In this document: piece by piece, positions 1 to 7,796 of the stretch
Layout of the letters: each line of letters opens with the position of its first letter
Numbering within the stretch: position 1 is the stretch's first letter
Assembly (NCBI GenBank): GCA_963545195.1
Contig: CAUUIA010000011.1
Location: 1 to 16,690, forward strand
Length of the DNA: 16,690 bases
Direction of reading: 5' to 3'
DNA from: CALISC01 sp963545195
Lineage (GTDB): Bacteria > Bacillota_I > Bacilli_A > Acholeplasmatales > Acholeplasmataceae
Made by a program: the position numbers and the translations under genes
The notes under the pieces: generated by a model
The model's input: only the letters and a program-made list of their open reading frames with translations
What the model was told of the DNA's origin: nothing
The model's database searches: none

Positions 1-1564
1 CTGCTCCTTCTGGACCTGTGACACTTTCTGGAAAATTATTTGAGTTGTGTTTAACCTGCACACCAATAGAGCCACTTGAAATATCTTTAGGGTTGCCAGA
101 CTTGTCGTATGCATAAAAAGCACCAAATGCTTTTTTAAATACTTGAATTCCACCAATTTCAATTGAAGCTTTTCCTGCAAATAACACGCTTAATTCAATT
201 GAATCAAAAGTTTTAGTAGCAGAAACTCCTAAAGTCATTAAGTCAAAGTTGCCGTCTATTTTTTCTTTCTTAAATACATCGCTGTCTTGTCCACCAGCGG
301 CCAACCTTACTTCAACCTTTGATTTATTTGTTTTTGGGGTTAACTGTCTACCCCAAATTGCAACAAAAATCTCGTCAGTGGCGATGCCACTAACCGGAAT
401 ATTAAAAGTTAAACTACCACCATTTCCAGTAGTTTTGGCAAGATAAACACTTTCTTTTAAAAAGTTTTTAAAAAAACCAGGTTTCAAATCTACTTTTTGA
501 ACATCAACTCCGTTTTTGGCAAAATCGGCAACAGTAGACTTGAATAAGTTATTTTTTTGGTCTAAAACGGAAACAGGCGTACTTTTGGAAAGCAGTTGCT
601 TAGTTTCGGGGTGGTATTCGGTTTCAACTACGTTCATTTGACTATCAAATTCAAAAAGCGGGAAATCTTTATCGTCAAAAAACACATAACTTTGCTCAGG
701 TTTTGCAGGGTTAGCTAAGTTAGTTATGGTAGTTTTTTTGTCTTCGTATGTTATTGTGTTTTTGTTTCTTTCAGTTAAGGAATCTCCAAAAACTTCAGCA
801 AACTCAACTACTTTATCGTCTGCAAATCTGTAAACAAGACCACGTTTTGAAATCGCGTTAAAAAGCGTGATTTGATTATGATGGTAAATAATTTTTAACT
901 CAGAAATTATAGTGTTATTTTGCTTGTGAGTGACTTTTGTTAACTTGCTGTTTTGATACTCAAGAGTTGCAAAATAAACTTTTTTATCGTCCTGAAAGTA
1001 GGCGACTTCAGAAATAAACTCACTAGTTTTTTTAAAAACTATTTTGCTGCCGTGTGGATTTACAATTCTTTTTTCAACATCTACAAAATCAAAAAGAAGC
1101 CTTTCACCATTTATTCCTTCCATTTCGCTAGGATAGTTAACACTAATCGGTTTTTCAAAAATTGTTTTGTTTCCGTACTTATCTTTAATTTCAAAACCTG
1201 ACTTTAAAAGATATTCATTGGAAAAGTTATGTGCTTCTGCTTGTGTCTCTGAATTTTTAAAATCAGGTTTTAAGTAATCATCGATAGAACCATCTGCGTT
1301 GAATACAGAAATTTTGCCTTCAGTACTTTGAATTTTGGTAAAATAATTTAATTTAAAACCTTTGCCGAAAAACTCATTTTCAGCATTGTTTTGGTGATTA
1401 TATATTAAGCTGGTTTTAATTGGACCAATGCCAACGTTTTCAATTAAAGGAATAATGATGTGCAAGTTTGCGTCGTTCTTGTTGATGTTTACATTAGTTT
1501 TTACTAAACTACCAAGAGAATGAGTTAAAAATTTACAGTACCCTTTAAGTCCTTTGTTTGCCAT
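1..1564 (-). CDS. Rhs/YD-repeat-like large protein, 3' end beyond the left edge
   Basis: I read this frame by hand from the ATG at 1564-1562: 521 codons with no stop up to position 2, so the gene continues leftward. AAGGA lies about 8 bases before the ATG. Residues 52-80 carry the N-terminal signature of Bacillota Rhs-type proteins (IYNHQNN, then GKGFKLNY at 67-74). The middle is beta-rich. Residues about 380-480 resemble the jelly-roll domain that precedes YD repeats in this family, followed by a first YD-like unit (YAYDKSGN at 484-491, later FPESVTGPEG). Rhs proteins form a beta cocoon, often around a variable C-terminal toxin; that end is not visible here. There is no signal peptide or N-terminal membrane helix (MANKGLKGYC), so export would need another route. 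It follows the nucleotidyltransferase gene by 12 bp and is probably co-transcribed. The family call is by pattern; the function is unknown. Confidence 0.7.
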   Translation of the reverse strand, partial: MANKGLKGYCKFLTHSLGSLVKTNVNINKNDANLHIIIPLIENVGIGPIKTSLIYNHQNNAENEFFGKGFKLNYFTKIQSTEGKISVFNADGSIDDYLKPDFKNSETQAEAHNFSNEYLLKSGFEIKDKYGNKTIFEKPISVNYPSEMEGINGERLLFDFVDVEKRIVNPHGSKIVFKKTSEFISEVAYFQDDKKVYFATLEYQNSKLTKVTHKQNNTIISELKIIYHHNQITLFNAISKRGLVYRFADDKVVEFAEVFGDSLTERNKNTITYEDKKTTITNLANPAKPEQSYVFFDDKDFPLFEFDSQMNVVETEYHPETKQLLSKSTPVSVLDQKNNLFKSTVADFAKNGVDVQKVDLKPGFFKNFLKESVYLAKTTGNGGSLTFNIPVSGIATDEIFVAIWGRQLTPKTNKSKVEVRLAAGGQDSDVFKKEKIDGNFDLMTLGVSATKTFDSIELSVLFAGKASIEIGGIQVFKKAFGAFYAYDKSGNPKDISSGSIGVQVKHNSNNFPESVTGPEGA

Positions 1565-1576
1565 TTTCAGTCCTTT

Positions 1577-2476
1577 TTAAAACACCTTTGTACAGTTATT
1601 TATTTCTTTTAGTAAGTTTTCAGATAAATAAGGTCCAACTTCTATCAAATCAATAAATCTTTTGAATTTATCAAAATAAATTTGCCATATGGTATCTTTA
1701 AATTTCTGCTTGCTTTCTTTAGTAATATCTAAAGAAAACTCAACAAGCAAATCGATATCTGAGTCTAGTCTTTCGGTGTCTTGTGCAAAAGAACCAAAGA
1801 CATACAAATGCTTAACTCCAAATTGAATAAGCAAAAGTTTATCATTAAACAAGGTTTGAAAGATTTCTTTAAAAGTTAATTTCTTTAATTTTTGATAATA
1901 AGATTTATCTTGCTTTTTACTTTCTAATATGAATTTAGTAATATAGCAAACTAAATTATTTGAACTATCTAAAATATATAATTCACTTAGTTCTTTTAAT
2001 ACGGTTTCATTAAAAACCAACACAGGAATGCCAATCTTTACTAATGAAAAGTTTAAAAATATCAAACTAATCAAAAATCTATATTCGTTATCTAATTCTA
2101 CCATGGTTTGAAAAGCTTTGTATGAAAAAATAATTGAGTTTTCTAATGAATTTTCAACACAAGTCTTGAAAAATAAATCGGTTAGCCTTGTAATTAGGTC
2201 TGCAGTCAGTTCTTCTTCTTTTAAGATATAGAAAAATTTCTTCAATAGACTAGAAGAAAAAATATTTTGATTATTGCAAAGCAAATAAAAATAGGCGTCA
2301 TACGAACTTTTTATTTTATCCTCTAATTTAGTTTGCACACCAGTTTCCATATAAATAATTTGTTTAAATAAAGTGTGTCTAAAATCGTAGCCAAGATAAT
2401 TAAAATACTTTTCAATAAATTGAGCGAGTTTTTTTCTTATAATCAATTCTGTGCCAGACTCAATATTAAAATTCAT
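1577..2476 (-). CDS. Nucleotidyltransferase (MNT/pol-beta type) domain protein with a long unknown N-terminal region
   Basis: 299 residues. The C-terminal 80 hold a minimal nucleotidyltransferase domain: GSFA at 228-231, then the SDIDLLVEF motif with paired metal-binding Asp240 and Asp242, and a third acidic position at Asp276 in FIDLIEV. The spacing from GS to DxD matches the family, so the active site looks intact. Such domains transfer a nucleotide to proteins, small molecules or RNA, and many are MNT antitoxins paired with HEPN toxins or resistance enzymes. Here about 220 mostly helical residues precede the domain; I do not recognise them and see no HEPN RX4-6H motif. The start is ATG with AGAGG upstream, about 41 bases downstream of an extended -10 promoter. 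The Rhs-like gene follows after 12 bp. Substrate unknown. Confidence 0.75.
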   Translation of the reverse strand: MNFNIESGTELIIRKKLAQFIEKYFNYLGYDFRHTLFKQIIYMETGVQTKLEDKIKSSYDAYFYLLCNNQNIFSSSLLKKFFYILKEEELTADLITRLTDLFFKTCVENSLENSIIFSYKAFQTMVELDNEYRFLISLIFLNFSLVKIGIPVLVFNETVLKELSELYILDSSNNLVCYITKFILESKKQDKSYYQKLKKLTFKEIFQTLFNDKLLLIQFGVKHLYVFGSFAQDTERLDSDIDLLVEFSLDITKESKQKFKDTIWQIYFDKFKRFIDLIEVGPYLSENLLKEINNCTKVF

Positions 2477-2523
2477 AATTAAAACCTCTTTTTTGTTTTT
2501 AACTAGACAACTTTTTCAAAATA

Positions 2524-2532
2524 ATTATATCA
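2524..2532 (-). promoter_or_regulatory. Extended -10 promoter for the nucleotidyltransferase/Rhs pair
   Basis: On the minus strand this reads TGATATAAT, a perfect extended -10 (TGnTATAAT), with no good -35 17 bases upstream. Transcription would begin near 2517, giving a leader of about 40 bases with an AGAGG ribosome site before the ATG at 2476. It lies just downstream of the 2571-2620 terminator, so the pair appears to be its own transcription unit. Confidence 0.55.
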
Positions 2533-2570
2533 AGCAATACAGCTAAAAAGTTTAAGTGTTTACTTTTATA

Positions 2571-2620
2571 AAAAAACTACCAAATGCGAAGTTAAACTTC
2601 GTTGATTTTTGGTAGTTTTT
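2571..2620 (-). terminator. Nested palindromic intrinsic terminator after the lipoprotein gene
   Basis: The outer arms AACTACCAAA and TTTGGTAGTT pair perfectly and are flanked by an A-run on the left and a T-run on the right, so the structure could work in both directions. Inside them sits a second perfect inverted repeat, CGAAGTT-A-AACTTCG (2587-2601). On the minus strand the stem is followed by a run of T, as an intrinsic terminator needs, 53 bp past the lipoprotein stop codon. Confidence 0.8.
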
Positions 2621-2673
2621 AAGTTTATTTTTAAATTAAAAAAAGACAATATCTCTTTAAATAAGTTATTGAC

Positions 2674-4272
2674 TTATCTTTGAGACATAACTTTGAGTTC
2701 TGCAAGCAGTTTAACTAAGTCTGTATAAATTTTGGCGTCTTGTCCGTCTTGTGGGTCTTTAAAGTACTTGCCAATTTGATAAAGCTGACGGTAGTTTTCA
2801 ATAGTTCCGGTTTTAGCGCCAAAAACTTGGCCATAAACTAATGAAAAAATACTGCTGATTGCCGGATGGATGTTTTGACCATCTTTTGAAATAAAGTCAG
2901 ATAAGTATCTAGACCATTTAGAAACCAGTTCAAATAAGTCTTTATCGCCACCTGGTTTTAACTCAGTAGTGTAGTTTTTATTTCCAACTTTTAAAACTAA
3001 GCCCAAAATAAACTCATGAATATTTTGAAATGCTTTAACATTGTCTTGATATTGTCTAAAGGCCTTGGCTCTGTCTTCCATGTTTGTGATTTTATCTAAA
3101 TCTTTTTGGGCGAAGTTGTTAAAAAACTTGCCAACTGAGTCAAATGCTGCTTTGAGTGCATCTTGAATTTTTTCTTGTTTAAGTAGTTCTTGAACTGCTA
3201 AAACTGCTTTATTTAAAGCAGTTTGTGCTGCTTTAAAATTAGCAATTTCTGCGTCAATTTTACTTTGTTCAACTATATTGCCTGCGCTAATTTGGTCTTT
3301 TAAGTTACTTAGTTTGCTTTGGCTTAACTTTAAAGCGTAGATGTATTTACCAAGTTCAACAAAACTAGGAAAAAGTTTCGCAACTTCTTGCCAAGCACCA
3401 AGGTTCGGTAGTTTTGGAAATAAGGATTGCACTTGTTTTAAAAGCAAGTCAATTGATTTTTGGTTAAGTTCACTTTTAATAAAGTCAATTACTTGTTTTT
3501 TGTATTCAGAGTCTTCTTTGCCATCTTTTTTGAAAACAAAATTATCTTCAATTAGTTTAGCAATGCCGTCAGCAGTTAGCAGACCAAGTAGTTTTGAAAA
3601 ATCAAAGTTTTGCGGTTTAGGTATAGGTTGTTTTAAGGCTTTTTGAACTGTGTTGTAAAGGTCAATGTAGTTTTCAAGAATACCTGGGTTTTCTAAAGTT
3701 AGTTTTTCTGGTAAAACAAACTCACCTTTTTCGTTTTTAAATTGCGAAATAAGTTTGCCAAATATACCATCACTTGGAAGTTCACCGTCTTTGATTTTAT
3801 CAAGGCCAAGTTTAGACATTTGGCTTTCAATTAACTTAATAATTGTGCTAAGGACTGGAATTTTTTCGTAAATCTCTTTGGCTTTGGCAGTAAACTCTGC
3901 TTTTTTTAAAGTTTCTTCAAGTTGTTGATATTGAGCAAGCTTTGAAGCGTCTAGTTTTGCAACAGTAAATAAAAAAGTGTGTGTAAGTTCACCGGCTGTA
4001 GCGGTTAACTCAACTTCCGCGTCTTTAGTTTGACGGTAAACTTGAACTTCAAGGCCTGCCAATCTAGCTGCTTCTTTGCCTTTAGTGATTTCGTAACTAA
4101 TTTCGGTATCACCTAACTTAGCAGGTAGAGTGAAGTTTTTATCAACTCTGCCGCTTGGCACGGCAAGTTTGCTTAAATCTAGAGTATCTGCTGGTTTTTG
4201 TGGTTCTTTTTTACAAGACGCCACCAAAAAAGCAGATAAAACTAAGGTAATTAAAAATAATATTTTTTTCAT
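2674..4272 (-). CDS. Surface lipoprotein with atrophied Ig-like domain and long helical region
   Basis: 532 residues. A lipoprotein signal peptide ends in the lipobox VASC, with Cys20 as the lipidated residue after a KK start and hydrophobic core, so the protein should be anchored on the outer face of the membrane. Residues about 30-112 match the pattern of an atrophied bacterial Ig-like domain (a LP step near 50, VELTATAGELTHTFLFTV near 95-110). The remaining 420 residues are rich in K, L, A and Q and predicted helical; I recognise no catalytic motif. The ribosome site AAAGGAGAG is strong and well placed. It lies 60 bp after topA, with an inverted repeat and a possible own promoter between them, and a clear terminator follows. 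A binding or structural surface role is likely, but the ligand cannot be guessed. Confidence 0.8.
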   Translation of the reverse strand: MKKILFLITLVLSAFLVASCKKEPQKPADTLDLSKLAVPSGRVDKNFTLPAKLGDTEISYEITKGKEAARLAGLEVQVYRQTKDAEVELTATAGELTHTFLFTVAKLDASKLAQYQQLEETLKKAEFTAKAKEIYEKIPVLSTIIKLIESQMSKLGLDKIKDGELPSDGIFGKLISQFKNEKGEFVLPEKLTLENPGILENYIDLYNTVQKALKQPIPKPQNFDFSKLLGLLTADGIAKLIEDNFVFKKDGKEDSEYKKQVIDFIKSELNQKSIDLLLKQVQSLFPKLPNLGAWQEVAKLFPSFVELGKYIYALKLSQSKLSNLKDQISAGNIVEQSKIDAEIANFKAAQTALNKAVLAVQELLKQEKIQDALKAAFDSVGKFFNNFAQKDLDKITNMEDRAKAFRQYQDNVKAFQNIHEFILGLVLKVGNKNYTTELKPGGDKDLFELVSKWSRYLSDFISKDGQNIHPAISSIFSLVYGQVFGAKTGTIENYRQLYQIGKYFKDPQDGQDAKIYTDLVKLLAELKVMSQR

Positions 4273-4307
4273 AATTTTGCTCTCCTTTATTGTTTCAATA
4301 TAGGTTA

Positions 4308-4331
4308 ATTTGTGAATTTGTGTTCACAAAT
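4308..4331. repeat. Perfect 9-bp inverted repeat between topA and the lipoprotein gene
   Basis: ATTTGTGAA (4308-4316) and TTCACAAAT (4323-4331) are exact inverted arms around a 6-base spacer. No T-run follows on the minus strand, so it is a poor intrinsic terminator. It sits where the start of the lipoprotein mRNA would lie if the TATAAT at 4337-4332 is used, so an operator or a 5' hairpin is possible. Confidence 0.5.
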
Positions 4332-4337
4332 ATTATA
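4332..4337 (-). promoter_or_regulatory. Candidate -10 box for the lipoprotein gene
   Basis: TATAAT on the minus strand, directly preceded by TG, overlaps the last codons of topA. No convincing -35 is seen at 16-18 bases. It would start transcription near 4325, inside the inverted repeat, about 50 bases before the lipoprotein ATG. A second weaker candidate (TATATT) lies nearer the gene. The call rests on the -10 match alone. Confidence 0.35.
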
Positions 4338-6138
4338 CATCAGCCGGATTTTGACCGGGTTCTGCTTTTTCAATATAACGGCATTTTGGAAAACCTGTGC
4401 AACCTTTGAAGAACCCATATACAGATTTTCTTAAAATCAGTGGTTTTTCGCATTTTGGACAAGGTTCGTCTAAAATTTGTGCGAACTTTTTAGACGGCAT
4501 TTTAGTCTCAGCAACTGCCAAAGTCTCCATAAACTCACGGTAGAATTTTGATAAAAACTCAACTTTGTCAATGTCTGCGTGTGCGATTTCATCCAGTTCT
4601 GTTTCCATTTTAGAAGTGTATGTAGGGTCCATTAGTTTAACAAAATACTCATCAAACGAAGAAACTAAATCAAAGGCTAGGTCGGTTGGAATAAATTGGC
4701 GTTTTTCTACGTTAATGTAAACTCGACTTTTTAGAGTTTCAATAATTTGGGCGTAGGTAGAAGGGCGGCCAATTCCCAGTTCTTCCATTTTTTTAATCAA
4801 AGAACCTTCGTTGTATCTAGCCGGTGGCTGAGTTTGTTTTTCTTCAATTGCTAGTTTTGCGTCAATTTCTTGACCTAACTCAAAAATTGGCAAGACTTTG
4901 TCTTCAATTTTTTCGTCCAAAATACGGTGTCCTTTAAACTGACACACACTTTCGTGGGCTTGAAATAAATGTCCGTTTTTCGCCAAAGTGACAGTTTTGT
5001 TTTTAAAAACAGCAGCAGCTAAATTAGCAGCCAGTGCTCGGTTGTAAATTAGGGTGTAGATTTTAAGTTGATCTAGCGTTAAAAAACTAGCCATGGCATG
5101 AGGGGTGTTGTAAACCGAAACCGGGCGAATCGCTTCGTGTGCGTCTTGCGCTGCAGCCTGATTTTTCTTAACAGGATATACTCCTAAATAATCAATGCCG
5201 TAAGTATTTACAATGTAGTCTTTAGCCTCTTGAATAAAAGCCCCAGACACCCTGGTTGAGTCTGTTCGCATGTAGGTAATTAAACCAGTCAGCCCATTAG
5301 TTGTTTCCACACCTTCGTATAGGCTTTGTGCAACCTGCATGGCTTTTTTGGCAGACCAACCAAGTTTATTTGCAACTTCTTGTTGAAAAGAAGAGGTAGT
5401 GTGTGCTGGTTTTGGATAAGTTTTAGTTTCATTTTCTTGAATGTCTTTAACTAAATAAAGTGGAGTTGCTTCTCGCTCTACTTTTTCTTTGATTTCTTTA
5501 GTAACTTCGTGTTTTTTAACAGAAATATAAGGAGCCTCAAAGCCCTTTCCTACTAATTTTAAGTCAAAGTAAGTCTCAGGCACAAACGCTTTAATTTCTT
5601 TTTCACGAAGTACAATTAGTTTCAAGACCACAGTCTGCACACGGCCGGCTGACTTGCCGCCAATCTTTTGTCTGGCAAGTTTAGATAATTTAAAGCCGAT
5701 AATTCGGTCAACCATGCGTCTAGATTCTTGTGAGTCTACTAGTTTCATGTCAATTTGTCTAGGTTCGTCTAAAGCCTTTTTAACCGCTTGTTTTGTGATT
5801 TCATTAAAAACTATGCGAATTGGCTCGCGTTTATCTAGACCTAAGACTTCAGCTAAATGCCAAGCAATACTTTCCCCTTCTCGGTCGGGGTCAGATGCTA
5901 AATAAACTTTGGCGCTTTTGGCTGCTTTTTTTAAGTCAGTAACAATTTTTCTAGACTTAGTAATTAAGGTGTAAAGTGGCTCAAAATTATTTTCAATGTC
6001 AATGCCAAGTCCACCAGGTCCCGCGATTTTTAAGTCGCGGATGTGCCCTTTTGAAGAAAGAACATTAAAATTATCGGCTAAATAGCCAGAAATTGTTTTT
6101 GCTTTAGTTGGAGATTCAACAATAATTAAGTCTTTCAT
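4333..6138 (-). CDS. topA: DNA topoisomerase I (type IA)
   Basis: 601 residues. The enzyme relaxes negative supercoils by cutting one strand through a tyrosine. The Toprim domain opens the protein (IIVESPTKAK, Glu8; acidic triad DPDREGE with Asp83, Asp85 and Glu87). The catalytic motif GLITYMRTDSTRVS places the nucleophile at Tyr289 and the assisting Arg at 291. The tail carries one C4 zinc ribbon (Cys560, Cys563, Cys580, Cys586). Many bacterial TopA proteins carry several such ribbons and run to about 690-860 residues, so this is a short form, as expected in a reduced genome. The start is ATG with AGAGG in the 31-bp gap after rbgA, which suggests co-transcription. All key residues are present. 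Confidence 0.97.
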   Translation of the reverse strand: MKDLIIVESPTKAKTISGYLADNFNVLSSKGHIRDLKIAGPGGLGIDIENNFEPLYTLITKSRKIVTDLKKAAKSAKVYLASDPDREGESIAWHLAEVLGLDKREPIRIVFNEITKQAVKKALDEPRQIDMKLVDSQESRRMVDRIIGFKLSKLARQKIGGKSAGRVQTVVLKLIVLREKEIKAFVPETYFDLKLVGKGFEAPYISVKKHEVTKEIKEKVEREATPLYLVKDIQENETKTYPKPAHTTSSFQQEVANKLGWSAKKAMQVAQSLYEGVETTNGLTGLITYMRTDSTRVSGAFIQEAKDYIVNTYGIDYLGVYPVKKNQAAAQDAHEAIRPVSVYNTPHAMASFLTLDQLKIYTLIYNRALAANLAAAVFKNKTVTLAKNGHLFQAHESVCQFKGHRILDEKIEDKVLPIFELGQEIDAKLAIEEKQTQPPARYNEGSLIKKMEELGIGRPSTYAQIIETLKSRVYINVEKRQFIPTDLAFDLVSSFDEYFVKLMDPTYTSKMETELDEIAHADIDKVEFLSKFYREFMETLAVAETKMPSKKFAQILDEPCPKCEKPLILRKSVYGFFKGCTGFPKCRYIEKAEPGQNPADV

Positions 6139-6169
6139 TTAAAAACCTCTAAAACAAATAATAACACAA

Positions 6170-7021
6170 TCAACCTTCAATGCTTGGTAAATCAAAATAA
6201 AGTTTGCCAATTTTACCGTTTTGGATATCTTTAATTAAAAAAACGTATACTCGCTCGTAATCAGGCTCTTTTCCTTTAAGAACAGCTCCAGTTTTTTGGC
6301 AAAGTGAGTCAAGTAGTTCAATTATGCTTTTACTTTCATCAACTCCATATTTGTTTTTAATCAGACCTGAGAAATATTTAGTTATATATTTAAGTGCGTA
6401 GATACAGACCTCGTCCAGTGGCAAAATTTCTTTAGGAATAGAACCAAGTAGCGCTAAGTTTAAAGCCGAGTTTTGTTCAAGTTTTGGCCAAAGCAAGCCT
6501 GGGGTGTCAAATAAATCAAACTCAGGGTTTAGTCGGTAAAGCGTAATTAGTCTAGTGACACCTGCTTTGTTTTCTACGTTTGCCACTTTTTTTAAAGAAA
6601 AACGGTTGACTAAACTAGACTTGCCAACATTTGGAGTACCTGCAATTAGCGCAGTTATTTTATTATTTAAAATACCTCTTTTTGCGCGTTTTTCAAAAAT
6701 AGATGGAGCTACGGTTTTTTTAATAAAGTTATAAAGACCACTAATTCCAGAGCCAGTCAGTCCGTTTACTTTAAAAGAAAAGTAGCCTTTTTCTTTTAAA
6801 GTAGATATTGTTTTTTCTAAATGTTTACTTTCTACCAAATCTGTTTTGTTTAACAAAAAAACCACTGGTTTGTTTTGAAATATTTCCATAACTTTCGGAT
6901 TGATTGACGAAAAAGGCATTCTGGCATCCAGAACGTGAATTAAGATATCAATGTTTTTCTGAATTTTTTCAATTTCGCGAAAAGCCACTGCCATGTGGCC
7001 GGGATACCAGTTGATTTCCAC
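6170..7021 (-). CDS. rbgA: Ribosome biogenesis GTPase RbgA (YlqF)
   Basis: 283 residues. A circularly permuted GTPase that in Bacillus helps finish the 50S ribosomal subunit. The order of motifs is the permuted one: NKTD (58-61, G4), then GTPNVGKSS (128-136, Walker A/G1), then DTPG (172-175, G3). The family opening, WYPGHMA, is at residues 5-11. The start is GTG at 7021-7019, needed to keep the conserved NWYPGHM; its GTG overlaps the TAG stop of lepB by one base, so translation is probably coupled. The stop is TGA. The C-terminal helical domain (about 185-270) contains the usual RNA-binding surface region. Confidence 0.96.
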   Translation of the reverse strand: MEINWYPGHMAVAFREIEKIQKNIDILIHVLDARMPFSSINPKVMEIFQNKPVVFLLNKTDLVESKHLEKTISTLKEKGYFSFKVNGLTGSGISGLYNFIKKTVAPSIFEKRAKRGILNNKITALIAGTPNVGKSSLVNRFSLKKVANVENKAGVTRLITLYRLNPEFDLFDTPGLLWPKLEQNSALNLALLGSIPKEILPLDEVCIYALKYITKYFSGLIKNKYGVDESKSIIELLDSLCQKTGAVLKGKEPDYERVYVFLIKDIQNGKIGKLYFDLPSIEG

Positions 7022-7788
7022 TAAATCACCTCGCCAATGATTTTTTGCACAAATAAAGTGCCTGATCTTGAGTCTTGAGAATTTCTAAAGTTATCGCCGA
7101 AAAATAAATAAGTGTTTGGCTTTACTCGGTATTTACCCAATTCTTCTATTTTATTTAAAGTATATTTTCGCATATTACTGATTTCTTTGTTGCTAAACCT
7201 AGTAAAATCAAGCGGTGTGACAAGTTTGTTTTCCACTTTTAAATCTAAATTAGATATTTCTACAGTGTCTCCGGGCAAAGCGTAGATTCTTTTAATTACG
7301 TTAAAGGTTTTGCCGTTTGTGCCTTTTACCGAAAGCACATAAACTTTGCCGCGAACTGGCTTAATGCGAAAAGTTTTAATGGCAACTATCTGACCGTCTT
7401 CATAAGTCGGTCGCATTGACGTGCCTGCTACTCTGACTAAAGAAAATAAAATGATAGACAACAGGATAATTAGAAAAGCAATCGCCACAGAAACAGGTTC
7501 AAACGCTTTTCTTATTCTTTGATACTTAGATAAGTTTAAAGTATTAAAGTAAGTTTTGTTTTTAATTTCTTTAATTTGAAAGTAAATATTTTTTGCGCAA
7601 TACGGCAAGTAAAAAATTAAAAAAACTAAACCAACTATAAATTGCGAATTGGTATAATTTTGTTTAATTAAAAATAAAGTTAGTAAGGTAAGCGGTAGCA
7701 CAAAAAGAGTAACTAAATTAGTATAAGCAAATAGTTTATGTGTACGCGTTGCTTGAATTGGGCTAGGCAGAGTATGTTTGATTTCCAT
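7021..7788 (-). CDS. lepB: Signal peptidase I
   Basis: 255 residues. Membrane serine protease that removes signal peptides from exported proteins. The Ser/Lys dyad is clear: GTSMRPT with Ser124, and KRIYALPGD with Lys166 as general base. The family's last box is intact as GDNFRNSQDSR (231-241). Typical Gram-positive enzymes have one membrane helix just before the serine; here there are three hydrophobic segments (about 21-42, 49-72 and 98-120), so the N-terminus is longer. No good Shine-Dalgarno precedes the ATG, which is 8 bp after the ftsK stop, suggesting coupled translation. The rbgA start overlaps its stop codon. Confidence 0.95.
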   Translation of the reverse strand: MEIKHTLPSPIQATRTHKLFAYTNLVTLFVLPLTLLTLFLIKQNYTNSQFIVGLVFLIFYLPYCAKNIYFQIKEIKNKTYFNTLNLSKYQRIRKAFEPVSVAIAFLIILLSIILFSLVRVAGTSMRPTYEDGQIVAIKTFRIKPVRGKVYVLSVKGTNGKTFNVIKRIYALPGDTVEISNLDLKVENKLVTPLDFTRFSNKEISNMRKYTLNKIEELGKYRVKPNTYLFFGDNFRNSQDSRSGTLFVQKIIGEVI

Positions 7789-7796
7789 AAGTTAAA

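Noticed and set aside
249..1201. Two plus-strand open frames opposite the Rhs-like gene
   Set aside because: They lack ribosome sites and protein-like composition and lie on the other strand of a clear 521-codon frame.
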